Shown: in pieces, positions 1 through 11,881 of the stretch
How the letters are laid out: every line of letters begins with the position of its first letter
Numbering within the stretch: the stretch's first letter is position 1
Source of the DNA: Ciona intestinalis
Taxonomy: Eukaryota; Chordata; Ascidiacea; Phlebobranchia; Cionidae
Direction of reading: 5' to 3'
Length of the DNA stretch: 64,000 nucleotides
Assembly (NCBI RefSeq): GCF_000224145.3
Contig: NW_004190397.2
Coordinates: 539,196-603,195 of the forward strand
Notes under the pieces: model-generated
What the model was told of the DNA's origin: nothing
The model's database searches: none
What the model saw: only the letters and a program-made list of their open reading frames with translations
Translations under genes and position numbers: made by a program

Positions 1-62
1 GGTTAGAACATATTAAACTGGCATTTGCTTTTTCCTGAAAATCTTGTGTCAAAATATATAAG

Positions 63-3000
63 ATGAAACGTCGAAATACTGAGGCCGGAAAACCTCCGAG
101 AAGGCCTGTGAAAAGAGCCGGAAAATTTGCTGAAGGAGTTTGTGGAAGGTAGGGTCTTAAAGCTTCATGTTTATTAGACGATAAGCTGCAACCTTTTTCA
201 AAGCTTGGTTTATTTACGGTGAACTTAATTTATGACTGAAGTAATTCTGTGGAATAAATTAGTTAAGGAAAGGCACAATAAACGCTCGACGGTTAGATTA
301 GTGGTTGCATCGCCACACGTGGCATTCACGGGCGAATAATGCCGTGTACAATGTAGCGTGCATGCGTGACGTATACATGTAAAAAACATATTCGTCTATT
401 TATTAGTTGCCTAGAACAGGGGTGTGCAACCTATGAAAAGTTGTGCTGCCCACGAAGTCAGCTTCATATTTTTCACTGAATTTATTTGATGTGAGTGCTC
501 GAACGGTGTTTCTAAAATACGCACGGAAAGCCACACGTGAACATGACAGGTGGTACTAACCATGAAAATACTTTTGTTCTAATGAAGCTCTTAAACCCCT
601 AAGCCCCATAGCCCCTTTCTCTTCTTTGTACATCATATATATATGGCCCCATAGACCCATAACTTCATAATCTCATAACCCCATACCTTCTCCTTCCAGT
701 CGATAAAAAGAAGCAACCATGTTCTGAGTAGGGGTGCACATTACAGAATTTCGAATCCATGAGATTCGAATCCTTTTGTATTCAAATCTAATTACGGGAT
801 TCGGTATTCTGTTTAATGACATCATCACACATCATCTCATATACTATATTAACAATTTTTGAAACTTACTAATTTTGAAAAAAAAAAATTGTGTTTGTGG
901 GACTTTCGAGAGTAAACGTTTCGTATGTCTTTTCATAGCCTGCTATACGTTTCATGACGCAAAAACTACCCAGTAGTTCAATTTTTGATCATTTTACAGC
1001 TCATGATCCAACAAGGCTGCTATGAAAGAGTCAATAAACTTTTGTGGGTAAAATTATTTTTTCTTATAAATATAAAAAGATTTGAAATTCTAGATTCGGA
1101 ATTCTAGATTCGAAATAAAGTATTCTAGGATATCCTAGAATACCTAATTATTCTGTAATGTGTATCCCTAGTTCCGACTGTTCGCTCGTATTTTAGAGAC
1201 ACTGTTCGAGCTGTTCTCGCAAATTTTACAGACAAAAAAATCATAAGATCAATTTAAAATCATAAGATCAAAGACAAAAATAAACTATTACCGGTCCATG
1301 CAAGTCTATGTTAAATATAAGTACAGCTTGCGGCTTCCCCCTGTAATTTATAACTGGCCCTCATGTAATAATAGAGAAATCCCATTCTATTGTATATTAT
1401 TGAGACAGTAGGAAATGCTTACGAAGACAATTTAAGATAAACGTAAACAAAATGCATAAATGTAAAGAAATGGGGCACAGGGCATGCGAGTGACGTACAA
1501 TCACATTGTACAGTTTTGCCATGCATGAGTGGTCACAACACAATGGGCGACATAAATATTCTATTCTGTATGGGTGAGGTCCTTGAAGATCTGGGATTTA
1601 GGCCAGGTTTGACCCATTACCCCAACACCCTTGTACGTCCGAAACTGATGTGCTCGCGATAGTGAAGTACATATTCATGTTTCGACCGTAGCGTTTTAAC
1701 CGAGTCCCGTTTCTTTTCCAACTCTTGACCTGCAGGACTTTATCTGCGCAAAATATCTGCACCCCAATGCAATATAAAGATACACTTACAATGAATATGG
1801 ACGTAGCTCACCGACTGTGAACACATTATCATCTATTGCTATACAATCAGATGCTAGTTTGTTTAATAGGGCTTAAAAAAACCCAAATCAAAACGCAACT
1901 ACATAGTTCAGTAGTAACCTGCATAAATACAAACAGTTAAAAGTAATCAAAAACGAGAAAAATGCCTACAGGCAAACAAAGCAACTCAAAGAATCTGAGT
2001 AAATTAGTAAATAGAACTAAAGCGAGAAACGTATGAATGTGCATTATAAGACGCGCGCAGCACATAATTAAAAACGTTGGAAATTCCATTACATTACAAG
2101 ATGTGGAATTCACTCATGTTGTCACGTTTTAGGCGTCATGTTTTATGGGCTGCCATACGATTCCGATTTGTAGCGTTGGTGTCATTCGATTCCTAATTGG
2201 CGAGTTTGAATGTGTTTAGGTGTAGCGACCACGCTAATTTTCTTCTAATTAAATGTAAATATGTTTTTAACTGTAAGCATGTTTTAACAACTGTTGTTTT
2301 GTCAATATATCTCGTCCTTTTGGTTTAAAATATTTCTAAATCTTTGCTACTGTAATCGAAGAGACAAAATAAAGGTATTGTTATTATTATAGAACACTTA
2401 ACAAAATTTGGGGGGTGTTGCAAACTTGCAGTGTTTACACCAGCCAGAAAGTGATGGCATTGCCAGTATTAATACAAATATTAAATATTACACAAGCAAC
2501 ATGTAATATTACATGGGTTGTTCAAATTATCAGCCATTGGGCCATACATAAAAACAAAGTAAAAAAAACGAAATTAATCACCCACATGTTTACATGCATG
2601 GTAACTCGTAAGTTACTGTTTTATTATTGTGAGAATACTGTTTGATAATTCTTTTACTGTTATTTGTTTACGACTAAATGGGACGAGAAAATAGAATAAA
2701 AATTTGCCCCATCTTCCCCCACTTTACTATATAAACACTGTGAAAATTTGTTGTTTTTTTCAGCTCATTCGTTTACATCAAATTTGTGACCATTTGGCTG
2801 TTCATTCTCTTAGCTGATTTTATTCTTGAGTTCCGGTTTGAGTACATGTGGCCTTTCTGGCTGCTGCTTCAAAGTGTTTACGATACTTTTAAATACCAAG
2901 GCTTGGTAAGTGGTACTGACTCTAAATAGGTGTGTGGTTTTTTAAATGAAATTACGCAGTTTTTATCAAAAACATGTGTGTGTGTAAAAAATATGTATAA

Positions 3001-6000
3001 TCAAAACAATTAAACCTTAAATAACTACAGAAACATCATTTTTGAGGCTTCAATATTAAAATTTATAGTAAATAATATAGTAAATCTTCTCCCATTTGGT
3101 AGTAAACAAAGAACATATTTGAATAGTATGTGCTAAGGGTATCCCGTCTTCCCAACTCTACTATATAAATACATATTATATAATTGTTTTTACTGTCAAT
3201 TTATTTTGTTCTTTTTTTCCAGGCGTATTCTGTATTCTTTGTATGCATTGCAATAACATCAGACACCATATGCTTGCTGTTTATTCCTATTCAGTGGCTT
3301 TTCTTTATGGCAAGCACATATGTATGGATTCACTATGTCTGGCATACAGGTATATAATAATATACAGTGGCGTAGCCAAGGGGGGTTTAGGGTGTCGCGA
3401 CCCCCCCTTTTGAACCAAAAAAAAAATTATAAACAAAAATATTGAAATTTTTTGATTTAAGTTTTTTCTGGCTGTGCAACTAATGATATATATTTTTTTT
3501 CTTTTTAAATAGCGTGAAAATTATGCCAGTAAGCAGTAGTATCATTTTACCATTGCATTTTAATTATTTTCCTGTACCCTTGGTTAGCTTTATAAGTTAT
3601 AACGCATTCCATAAAAAGAATAGAACGCGCATCTCCAATGTCGATAAAGGAGAGAGGTGATACACTCTCTCTTTTTCGCGGGTCCTTCCCGTTTACTATT
3701 GTGGTCAATGGAATTTTTATGTAGTTTTTCTTCATTTTTTGACCTAATTAAAATTTATAGGGTAAATAACTATTTCCAGGTATATGTAATAATTTTTTAT
3801 AAAAACCGTTTGTTTAAACGATTTTAATTAAATTTATTAAATATATATATATATAACTAAATTTTCTAAACAAAACTGCGTTAACCTAAATTGCGTTAAC
3901 CTACCAAAAAAACTAAACTGGCCCAATAAACTTGAATAGTTGGTGTAGTTTTTTAAATAAACAGCTAAAACCTCCCAAAAATACTATGCGCCTATCTTTT
4001 ACAATGGAAACCAAGCGAAATTGGGACAGAGTTGGCGGTCACTTGAATAGAAAAAAAAATGTATCACGGTTTTGAGCAGTTGTGCGTTCTACTCTTTTTT
4101 ATTTCTGTGTTAAACCTATATTGTAATTACATACAGATAAAGGTATCTGCCTTCCCACTGTCTCGCTCTGGTTGTTGTTTATGTACATTGAAGCTACAAT
4201 GAGATTAAGGGATTTAAAAAGCAGCCCGTTTCACATAGACCTATGCCGACCTTTTGCAGCTCATTGGTAAGACGTTGCGTTGTTTTAGAAAAATATATAT
4301 AGTCGGGTGGGGGAAGATGGGACACCTTTAACACATAATATCCAAATAGCCTGATCGTGTTTTAAAGAATTAACAACAGTCTGTGGAAGCCGTAAGGATA
4401 CGCTTTCATAATTCTTTGAATGTTCTTAGTTTACTACCAAATGGCAAGAGAAAACAAAATGAAAAGGTGTCCCATCTTAAGAAAGCACAGCGGTTTTGGA
4501 CTGTTTTTTGGTTATAAAAAAAAGTTGGTTATAAAAAAATTTAATTAAAAAAAGGAGACCTATGTGGACCCTTTACAGCTCATTTTAAGATTTGTTTTGA
4601 AATTATATATATAGGCTATATAGTAGGATAGGGGAAGATGGAAAAGCTTTTTTTGGTTGATTTGGTAGTAAAAAAAAATCATTCAGAAAATTATCAAACC
4701 GGAGAATTTTTTGAATATTTGTTTACTGCCAAGCGGGACGAGAAAAATAGAATAAATAGGTGTCCAATCTTCCCCACCTTACTTTACATGTATATATAGG
4801 AATTTTGACGTCAAAAAAATTGATTAAAATTCTGTAAATTTGTTTAATTTTTATACTATGTTACTTAAAACTTTTGATTTTACTCTTGTTTTATCTTTTT
4901 TTGTCATTATTTTATGCCATTGTTAGGTGTGTAACGGGAATTTTTTTTAAATTTGCGTATCAAATGTGAAGAACTGTAGTAGGAATGTTTTGTTGCATTT
5001 TTAGAGTTTTTTCTAGAAAAATATGCAATTTTAAAATATTTCTATCTGGAAAAGTGGTTAGTGGCTGCTTCTAGACTAGAGTTTGCGATCCAAGCTTAAT
5101 ACTGTTTCCAATGTTGCAAAATTTATTTACCAAACACAACAAAAATTGTTTTTTAGCATTGGTTAAAAATTCTATAAGATATTTATATATTCTGGAAAAG
5201 TGGTTAGTGGCTGCCTCTAAACTAGAGTTTGTGGTCCAAACTCAATACTGTTTCCAATAACGCAAAATTTATTTACCAAACACAACAAAAATTGTTTTTT
5301 AGCATTGGTTAAAAAATTCTAAAAGATATTTATATATTCCGGAAAAGTGGTTAGTGGCTGCCTCTAAACTAGAGTTTGTGGTCCAAACTCAATACTGTTT
5401 CCAATAACGCAAAATTTATTTACCAAACACAACAAAAATTGTTTTTTAGCATTGGTCAAAAATTCTAAAAGATATTTATATATTCCGGAAAAGTGGTTAG
5501 TGGCTGCCTCTAAACTAGAGTTTGTGGTCCAAACTCAATACTGTTTCCAATAACGCAAAATTTATTTACACACAACTTAAAGTTATTTTTTAGCATCGGT
5601 CATCAAGTTGTGACTATGGGATAGGTTTCAAAAGTTACGTGTCATATCGGTTTAAATTACGAATGCAACGAGAGGTACAGAAAGAAAACACCTTTTATTA
5701 CGAACTTTTACGACAAGCTTTACCTAAAGAACAACTGAATCATACTCTTTCTGTGACAGATAAAGACAAAAGTAAGTTTTTATTATTTTTTTATATTTAT
5801 TTTTGAATCAGTGAAAAAAATTTTTTTTTTTTTTAAGTTAAATATAATGCTGTTTCGTCTTTTTTTAAATAAGTGAAAGTTATGTTGTTTTTTAATCAGT
5901 AATTGGATTTTTTGTGGAATTTGTGTAAATTAATTGGAATTTGTGTGAATTAATGTAACTTGCTTTATCGTTGCATGAAAGATAGGACCTTTTTATTCTA

Positions 6001-9000
6001 TTTTTTTGTCCTATTCAATAGTAAACAAGGAGCATTTATAGAATTGTAAAACTATATTCTCACGACTCCCATAGACCGTTGTTAGTTAACTGATCACTTT
6101 ATTCAATGACACAAAACTGCAAGAAATTGCCATAAAAACTGTTAAAATGTCAACATTAAATTAACAGTTCATTTTAAACCATTAGGTTGCACTATTGTGC
6201 GTCTCATTTTACAAGCAAAAAACTTGCGTTTATCAACACGTTTATAATTTAGGTCAATAAAACTGTAAATTTGTGTAATATGAAACTCGTAATTGGCGAT
6301 ATTATGCAGATATTTTTGATAGATCAATACTCTGTATTGAATTTCAAAGGGACTAGTTATTGAATTTTATTATAACGCAGTGTTTTATTCTTGCTTAACC
6401 AAAGATTAGTTTTGTGTTATTGCATTTTGGTCTGAAATGTATAGTAGGAGGGGGAAGACGGGACACTATTAGCACATATTATTCAACGTTGGGGGAAGAT
6501 GGGACACTTTCTTAACTTTATTTTCTTGGTCCATTTGTTACTAAACAAAAAAAAACATTCAAAGAATTATAAAACCGTATGCTCACGACTCCCATAGACC
6601 TTTGTTAATTGTTTAAAACACGATCAGGATATATGCTAAAGGTGTCCATTCTTTCCCCACCCTACCATATACATAATATATATATATATTTATAATACAA
6701 TTTTTTTCAGGTGAAGTCAGTACACCAAGTAATACATCTAACGGCGTGTTACCTCATGTGAAGAAATCACATGATCGATCTAAATCATCTCCCATTTCTC
6801 ATGATAATACTTTACAAAGTAAGTTGTTTTAAACGGGTGAATGAATGTAACTTATAAAACGGGTGAATGAATGTACCTTATAAAACGGGTGAATGAATGT
6901 ACCTTATAAAAGGGGTAAATGAATGTAACTTATAAAAGGGGTGAATGAATGTAACTTATAAAAGGGGTGAATGAATGTAACTTATAAAAGGGGTGAATGA
7001 ATGTAACTTATAAAACGGGTGAATGAATGTAACTTATAAAAGGGGTGAATGAATGTAACTTATAAAAGGGGTGAATGAATGTAACTTATAAAAGGGGTGA
7101 ATGAATGTAACTTATAAAAGGGGTAAATGAATGTAACTTATAAAAGGGGTAAATGAATGTAACTTATAAAAGGGGTGAATGAATATAACTTATAAAAGGG
7201 GTGAATGAATGTAACTTAACTATCCCATATTGGGGGCAATGACAGTCGTTATAACACAGTTGTTCTGTTTCATACACCTCGTGCCCGCTTAAGTAACCTT
7301 GTATTTAACTTTGTGGGTGAATTTTTTTTCCATAAAAAAATTGTCTTTGTAGTTGCAGAGGTAACGCCCTCCCCCACAAAGACCACTGTGTCCAGTTCGG
7401 GCTCATCGAGCACCCCGTCCCTCTCGCGCAAGAGTGCCAATAAATCTGTACCGGAACATATACCAATTTGGACACCCCCTGTACAGGAAATAGAAGTTAT
7501 TTTTCGAAAATCGAATAAAAGCAAAAAGTCTTCAAATGAGTCTGCTAGCTCTCCGACGCAGGTAACTCTTCAGCTTTGTTCGATATTTTAAGCAATAATT
7601 ATAGACATAAATGTTCTATTTTTTTGGTGGGAAAAACGACTAAATGGTAGAAAAAAACGATTGCTAACTCTTTAGCTTTGTTCGATATTTTAAGCAATAA
7701 TTCTGGGCATAAGTGTTATGTTTTTTAAGTAAATAGTAGAAAAAAGAACAACTGTGCCCAAATTGGGTGCGGTGAGGGGCCTAAATTAGTAACGAAACCC
7801 TCGCTTTTTTTTCTCTGAATAGTAAATGTCTCTGCTTCCGATTGTTCAACAAATTAAAAAAAATCTAGTTTAGTTATTTCTAGTTTTCCTAAAAAAATTT
7901 TTAAAAAATTAAAAAAAAAAAATACATATCTAGATTTTTTTTCCCAATTTTTTTTTCAGTTTTGGTATCTATGCAACTTGTTACATCCCTAATATAAGAT
8001 TAATACATTCGTGTTTACATTTTTTGCGCCCATTTTACCTAAATCTGCATTGGTACTATCAAAAAACTGCTGAAATTGAATTAATAGGGAATGTACATAC
8101 ATTCACATTTCATTGTATTGGTTAGATTTTCAAATTTATTCAGTGTATAAATTCCAAGCTAGGCCTGCCCACCCTACCACCCCAGGTTTGGCGCCTATTT
8201 TCCTGATTTTCGACATAAACAACATTTCATCTGGGCCGGCTGTTCAGAATTCCGATTTAACCACATTGTAAAATGAACCGCATTGACGTCATAGGTCTAA
8301 TTGGTTGCAAAATTTTGCCATTTACTGTTTGCAGTTTATTTGTAGTAGTCACTGTAAAATGATTGAGCAGAATCTCGTGAAATAACGTTATCAGCAAAAA
8401 TAACATAGCATTTACTTTAATTAATTGTTGTCTGTTTACATTGTAATGGAATTACAAAACAAAAACAAGAATAAAAGAACTGCAATTACAAACTAAAATT
8501 AAAAAACCGCAGTTATTTTTTTACAAACAAAAGTTACAAAACAAACAGAAAAATAAACTACAAAAAAATACTATAAAAATATTCATTAACTACAAACTAA
8601 AACATATTTATACATACAAAAAATAGTTAAAAAGTTTTTTTTTAATTTTAAAAATATTTTTTTAGCAACAACAGAAAAGCAAATCCAGCAACAGCGGAAA
8701 TAATTCTCCGAAATCGCTGAAGCAGAACTCGTCGTCGCGCTCCAGTTCTGTTCATTCGAACGATTCTGAAAAACAGAAAGCCCCAATTTTACCCAACGGG
8801 CATTTAGGGGTAAAAGAAGTCATACCCCTACCCCTAACTAACGGACATGTTATACCAGAAAAAACGGAGAACAAAATTGAGTTAATAAGCACACCAAGGT
8901 AGGATTGTGTTTTAAACTAGTTTTGGTGCAGTGGTTCTGTATGAATGTAACTTACTTTATCCTCGCGTGGCCGGAAAACGACAGCCGTTTTAACACAGGT

Positions 9001-11881
9001 GTTTTGTTATACACCTCATGCTAGATTTTATTTTTTTGTGTTTGCAACCAATTGGGGCGAGTAAAGAATAAAAAGTTGTCCCATCTTACCCCAATCTACT
9101 ATATAACTAATAAAAAAATTATATTATCTATGTAACTAAACATCTATATTTCTCTTTAGCGCCATCGAGAGGCTTGAAGCTACAATAGCCAAGCTTCAAT
9201 CCGAGCTCAACCAAGCGCGAAAAAACGACCAAGAAATGAAAAATCAAATAAGTTTGCTAACTAATCTGGAACGCTCAGCAAAAAATGACGTGAATCAGTT
9301 GAAAAAGGAAAACGACATGCTGCAGACCAAGTACATTGTTTTTTTTTGTTAAATTCTTTAAAATATGGGAAAATCGTTTTTACATACGTATATATTTATG
9401 CTTAAGTTTAAAAAAATTCTAAAATTTTAAAAATATCTTTTTTAAATCTTATTTTTTTTCATTTCTTGGTCGTTCTTTTTTAAATCTTTGAAAAAGATTT
9501 TTTTTTCTATCTTTGCAGAGTGAACTTGTATGGTTATTTAATTCTTAAAAATTTATTAAAATTTTTGTAAAAATGTTAAAATCCCTCAAATTATTCATAA
9601 AATAATTTTTTTTTTTTTAATTTTAAAAAATTGATTGTTTTTTTAAATGTTAAATTTTAAAAATATCTTTGCAGAGTGAACAGTATGGTCAGTGGCAAAC
9701 AAAAGGATAAACAAAGCATGCAAAGCATGGAAAAGAAACTTAAAAGTGAGGCAGACAGCAGAGTTAACGTTGAAAAACAACTTCACGAAGAAAAAAGAAG
9801 GCGCAAAGAAGAAGAAGAGACAGCAAAGCACGCCGCTGCGCAAGCACAAAATAATCGGTATTTTGTTATATCTATGCTAGATTATTACTTGCTTTTGTGT
9901 TTTTATTTCGTGCTTTTTAATGCTAGTTTTTGACCCCAAAAAACGCTTCTAATTCTATGCTACATTGCTAGTTGTTTTGTGTGTTTTTATGTAGTACATT
10001 TTAACTGCTATTTTTTGGCTAAAAAGTCCCTTTTCCCAAGCTTAAAAATTGGTATTATTTGATATATGTTCTAGTTTTTATGTAGTACTTTTAAATGTCT
10101 CAGTTTGGGCCCAAAATTGCTTTTGCTTAAGATTAAAAAATAGGTATGCTTAATTAATCGGTATTATGTTATTAAGTAGGCTGGGGTAAGATGGGATACC
10201 GTTAGTTTTCTGATCGTGTTTTAAACAATTAACAATGCTCTTTTAGAGTCGTGAGGATACAGTTTTATAATTCTGTAAATAGTTTTTCTTTACTACCAAA
10301 TGAGACGAGAAATAGAATGAAAATGTCCCATCTTGACCGACTTCAAAAGCTAGTAATTTTTTTGAAGAAAAAAATTCTGTAAATATTTTGTGTTTACTAC
10401 CAAATGGGACGAGAAAAGAGAATGAAAATGTGTACCATCTTACCCTACTAAAAGCAATTTAACATTTTTTATTGTTCAGTGAAAAAGAAAAAGCTGAAGC
10501 ATTAAAACAAGCCAAACACGACCTGGAAAATGAAATTTTAAAACTTGAAGGCCAGCTTAAGGCAAAACAAGAAGAGTGCGACGTTATGAAAAAGGAAATC
10601 TCGGTAAGAATACTTTATTTAATGCTTTGGCACCGAACCCATTTTTTAATGTTAATGACACAATGAATGTTAATGACACACCGAACCCATTTTTTAATGT
10701 TAATGACCGAATGTACAATTAACATTAATTTTTTAATGTTAATTGTACATTCGGTAATAAGTAACATACATGGTAACACGTAAGCTGGCACGAAGTGTAT
10801 ATGAAACAGAACACCCATGTTATAACCACTGTCGTTTTCCGGCCACGCGTGGATAAAGCAAGTTACATTCATTCATACACAGTGTTGCCATGGTAATTTT
10901 CTTTCCGTAGGAGTTCCAGCTTCAGGAGAAATCTGCAAAAGAATCGGAAACACTGATGTCAGCATTGCAGGCAATGCAAGACAAAAACCTGATGCTCGAA
11001 AACTCGCTTAGCGCCGAAACGAGACTAAAACTGGATCTGTTTTCTGCACTCGGTGACGTGAAACGACAACTGGAATTAGCTCATGGTTAGAAACATGTTA
11101 AAAAAAATTTTTTTATAAGAATTATAATAAATTTTGTTATAAATGCATAAGATACAGCAGTGTATTTTTTATTTATTTTGATTTTTTTTACTTTGTTTTA
11201 AAATTATTTGTAGTACTGTGGGGGAAGACGGGACACCTTTAGCACATAATATCCAAATATCCTGATTGTGTTTTAAAGATCTAACAACGGTCAATGGGAG
11301 TCGTTAGAATATTTTTTAAATGTTCTTTGTTTACCACAAAATTGGATGAGAAAATCAGATAAAAATGCGTCCCATCTTTCGCCACCCTACTATATTTATT
11401 ATTTCCAACAAAACAACAACAAAATCAGGATTTTTTTTACTTTTTAATATTTTAAATGTTTTGCTGTGTGGCTGATTTTGGTATAATACCATTTCTTACC
11501 AGAAAAGCCACATAATACTTTTATAATTCATTACATAATACAATCAATTTTTACGCAGGTGCTATATACAAACGAGACGCTGAAATTGTAGATTTAAAAT
11601 CCCGTCTTGCCGATATTTTATCGATTCTTCCCGAATCACGTATCCGATCATCAACCCCCCATTACTCCGCAAATTTCCTCGAAAAGCCCCCGCTCGTACG
11701 CCTAAGCCCCACCCAAGAATACCCCAATAATTTCTGCACTCAAGTCCCAGCCGCCAGAACCCCAGTCCCCACTGTCGTACAAAGTCACCCCAATATTGAC
11801 CCGCAAATGGTAGGCCTGCTTCACCCCGTTCATTTAGACCCCAACGCTGCCATGTACACCCCCTCCACATCTGGTTTGTAA
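63..11881 (+). CDS. MACO1: Macoilin (TMEM57/MACO1), 13 exons
   Basis: Macoilin is a multipass ER and nuclear-envelope protein linked to neuronal excitability. Exons: 63-148, 2764-2905, 3223-3349, 4137-4266, 5594-5771, 6711-6818, 7353-7561, 8666-8898, 9160-9330, 9675-9857, 10480-10603, 10911-11085, 11559-11881. The start MKRRN matches vertebrate macoilin. Exons 2-5 give the membrane half (FEYMWPFWLLLQSVYDTFKYQG, CLLFIPIQWLFFMASTYVW, HIDLCRPFAAH). Exons 6-8 are a Ser/Lys-rich linker. Exons 9-12 form the coiled coil, ending in the family signature NSLSAETRLKLDLFSALGDVKRQLE. All introns are GT-AG. The exons sum to 2189 nt, one short of a multiple of 3; exon 5 lacks one base near 5620 and would give about 729 residues with it. 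Human macoilin has about 664. Only 62 bases lie upstream of the ATG. Confidence 0.95.
729..1170. mobile_element. hAT-like MITE
   Basis: The ends are inverted copies, TAGGGGTGCACATTACAGAA on the left and its near complement on the right. The flanking 8-mers GTTCTGAG (721-728) and GTTCCGAC (1171-1178) match at 6 of 8 places, like an aged 8-bp target duplication. The interior has no coding frame. hAT is inferred from TSD length and end form. Confidence 0.6.
2230..2392 (+). mobile_element. Short retroelement with CTTCG hairpin and (TTA)n tail
   Basis: This is the first copy of a family marked by a 3' stem-loop (CTTYG, loop, CGAAGAGACAAATAAAG) followed by a TTATTATT tail. A hairpin plus simple-repeat tail suggests a SINE or a LINE 3' end. 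Other copies lie near 38157, 40005, 47575, 48745 and 61290. Confidence 0.5.
2640..2733 (+). mobile_element. MITE fragment (right half)
   Basis: This is the right half of the abundant window MITE, with the internal motif AAATGGGACGAGAAAATAGA and the terminal block CCATCTTCCCCCACTTTACT. The left half is missing. Confidence 0.6.
3087..3167 (-). mobile_element. MITE with internal deletion
   Basis: Reverse-orientation MITE in macoilin intron 2. It keeps CCATTTGGTAGTAAACAAAG and the outer end CCCGTCTTCCCAACTCTACT but has lost the middle. Confidence 0.55.
3365..3482. mobile_element. hAT-like MITE starting CAGTGGCGTAGCC
   Basis: It starts CAGTGGCGTAGCC and ends near GGCTGTGCAACTA. Flanking 8-mers ATAATATA (3357-3364) and ATGATATA (3483-3490) differ at one base. 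A sister copy with a perfect 8-bp duplication lies at 24393-24542. It sits just after the donor site of macoilin exon 3. Confidence 0.55.
4300..4481 (+). mobile_element. Abundant MITE, near-complete copy
   Basis: This copy shows the standard order of the family: TIR with GGTGGGGGAAGATGGGACAC, CACATAATATCC, CTGATCGTGTTTTAAA, the ATTAACAACGGTCT-like block, GTTTACTACCAAATG, and GGTGTCCCATCTT near the far end. The family is about 190 bp, has no coding frame and inverted ends, and inserts at TA (see 13023-13213), as expected of Tc1/mariner-type MITEs. Confidence 0.75.
4616..4790 (+). mobile_element. Degenerate MITE copy
   Basis: Both ends are present, but the left interior is replaced by sequence resembling the reverse orientation, so it may be a rearranged or hybrid copy in macoilin intron 4. 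Confidence 0.5.
5046..5600 (+). repeat. Four tandem 146-147 bp units ending at macoilin exon 5
   Basis: Units begin at 5046, 5192, 5339 and 5485, each with GGAAAAGTGGTTAGTGGCTG, then TACTGTTTCCAATAACGCAA and TTTTTTAGCATTGGT. The last unit runs into the real splice acceptor TTTTTTAG before exon 5 at 5594. The upstream units therefore carry acceptor look-alikes with the first bases of the exon. Confidence 0.85.
5984..6095 (-). mobile_element. Truncated MITE
   Basis: Reverse-orientation interior only (TAGTAAACAAGGAGC, CACGACTCCCATAGACCGTT). The far end with CACATAATATCC is absent. It lies in macoilin intron 5. Confidence 0.5.
6437..6670. mobile_element. Two MITE pieces joined
   Basis: A forward left end (6437-6480) runs into a nearly complete reverse copy (6482-6670). 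This could be an insertion of one into another or recombination between copies. It lies just upstream of macoilin exon 6. Confidence 0.6.
6829..7220 (+). repeat. 26-bp minisatellite in macoilin intron 6
   Basis: About 15 units of GTGAATGAATGTAACTTATAAAAGGG form, in lighter and heavier variants (AAACGGGT, AAAAGGGGT). The core GAATGAATGTAACTTA equals the end of the SINE that follows in reverse orientation at 7203-7302, so the array looks grown out of the SINE terminus. Confidence 0.85.
7203..7302 (-). mobile_element. SINE 3' module, reverse
   Basis: It carries GACAGTCGTTATAACACAGT and TTTCATACACCTCGTGCC, the reverse complement of the SINE 3' half. It directly abuts the minisatellite. Confidence 0.65.
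8938..9030 (-). mobile_element. SINE 3' module, reverse
   Basis: GAATGTAACTTACTTTATCC, CGCGTGGCCGGAAAACGACA and ACACCTCATGC are seen in macoilin intron 8. A MITE right-end scrap follows at about 9052-9103. Confidence 0.65.
10175..10450 (+). mobile_element. MITE with duplicated right half
   Basis: A copy at 10175-10340 is followed by a second right half at 10376-10450 (TTTACTACCAAATGGGACGA twice). It lies in macoilin intron 10, immediately before exon 11. Confidence 0.6.
10706..10755. repeat. Perfect 22-bp inverted repeat
   Basis: The left arm starts ACCGAATGTACAATTAACAT and its exact reverse complement ends at 10755, with a 6-base loop. Shorter repeats of TTTTTAATGTTAATGAC precede it. It lies in macoilin intron 11. 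Confidence 0.85.
10756..10878 (+). mobile_element. SINE 3' module
   Basis: It reads AAGTAACATACATGGTAAC, AGCTGGCACGAAGTGTATA, CTGTCGTTTTCCGGCCACGC and ends in CATTCATTCAT. It lies between the perfect hairpin and macoilin exon 12. Confidence 0.7.
11211..11394 (+). mobile_element. MITE, complete
   Basis: Both ends are present (CTGTGGGGGAAGACGGGACA and CATCTTTCGCCACCCTACTA). It lies in macoilin intron 12. Confidence 0.75.

Larger units (their letters stand above)
149..2763 (+). other. Macoilin intron 1
   Basis: This is the longest intron of the gene. It holds a hAT-type MITE (729-1170), a CTTCG-hairpin tail element (2230-2392), a SINE remnant (about 2430-2625) and a MITE fragment (2640-2733). 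I see no exon-like frame in the rest. Confidence 0.6.

Noticed and set aside
6829-7220. CRISPR-like regular repeats
   Set aside because: Units are directly adjacent with no unique spacers, in a eukaryotic intron; it is a minisatellite.
11562-11870. Minus-strand frame of 102 codons rich in Gly and Trp
   Set aside because: It is antisense to the Pro/Ser-rich last macoilin exon.
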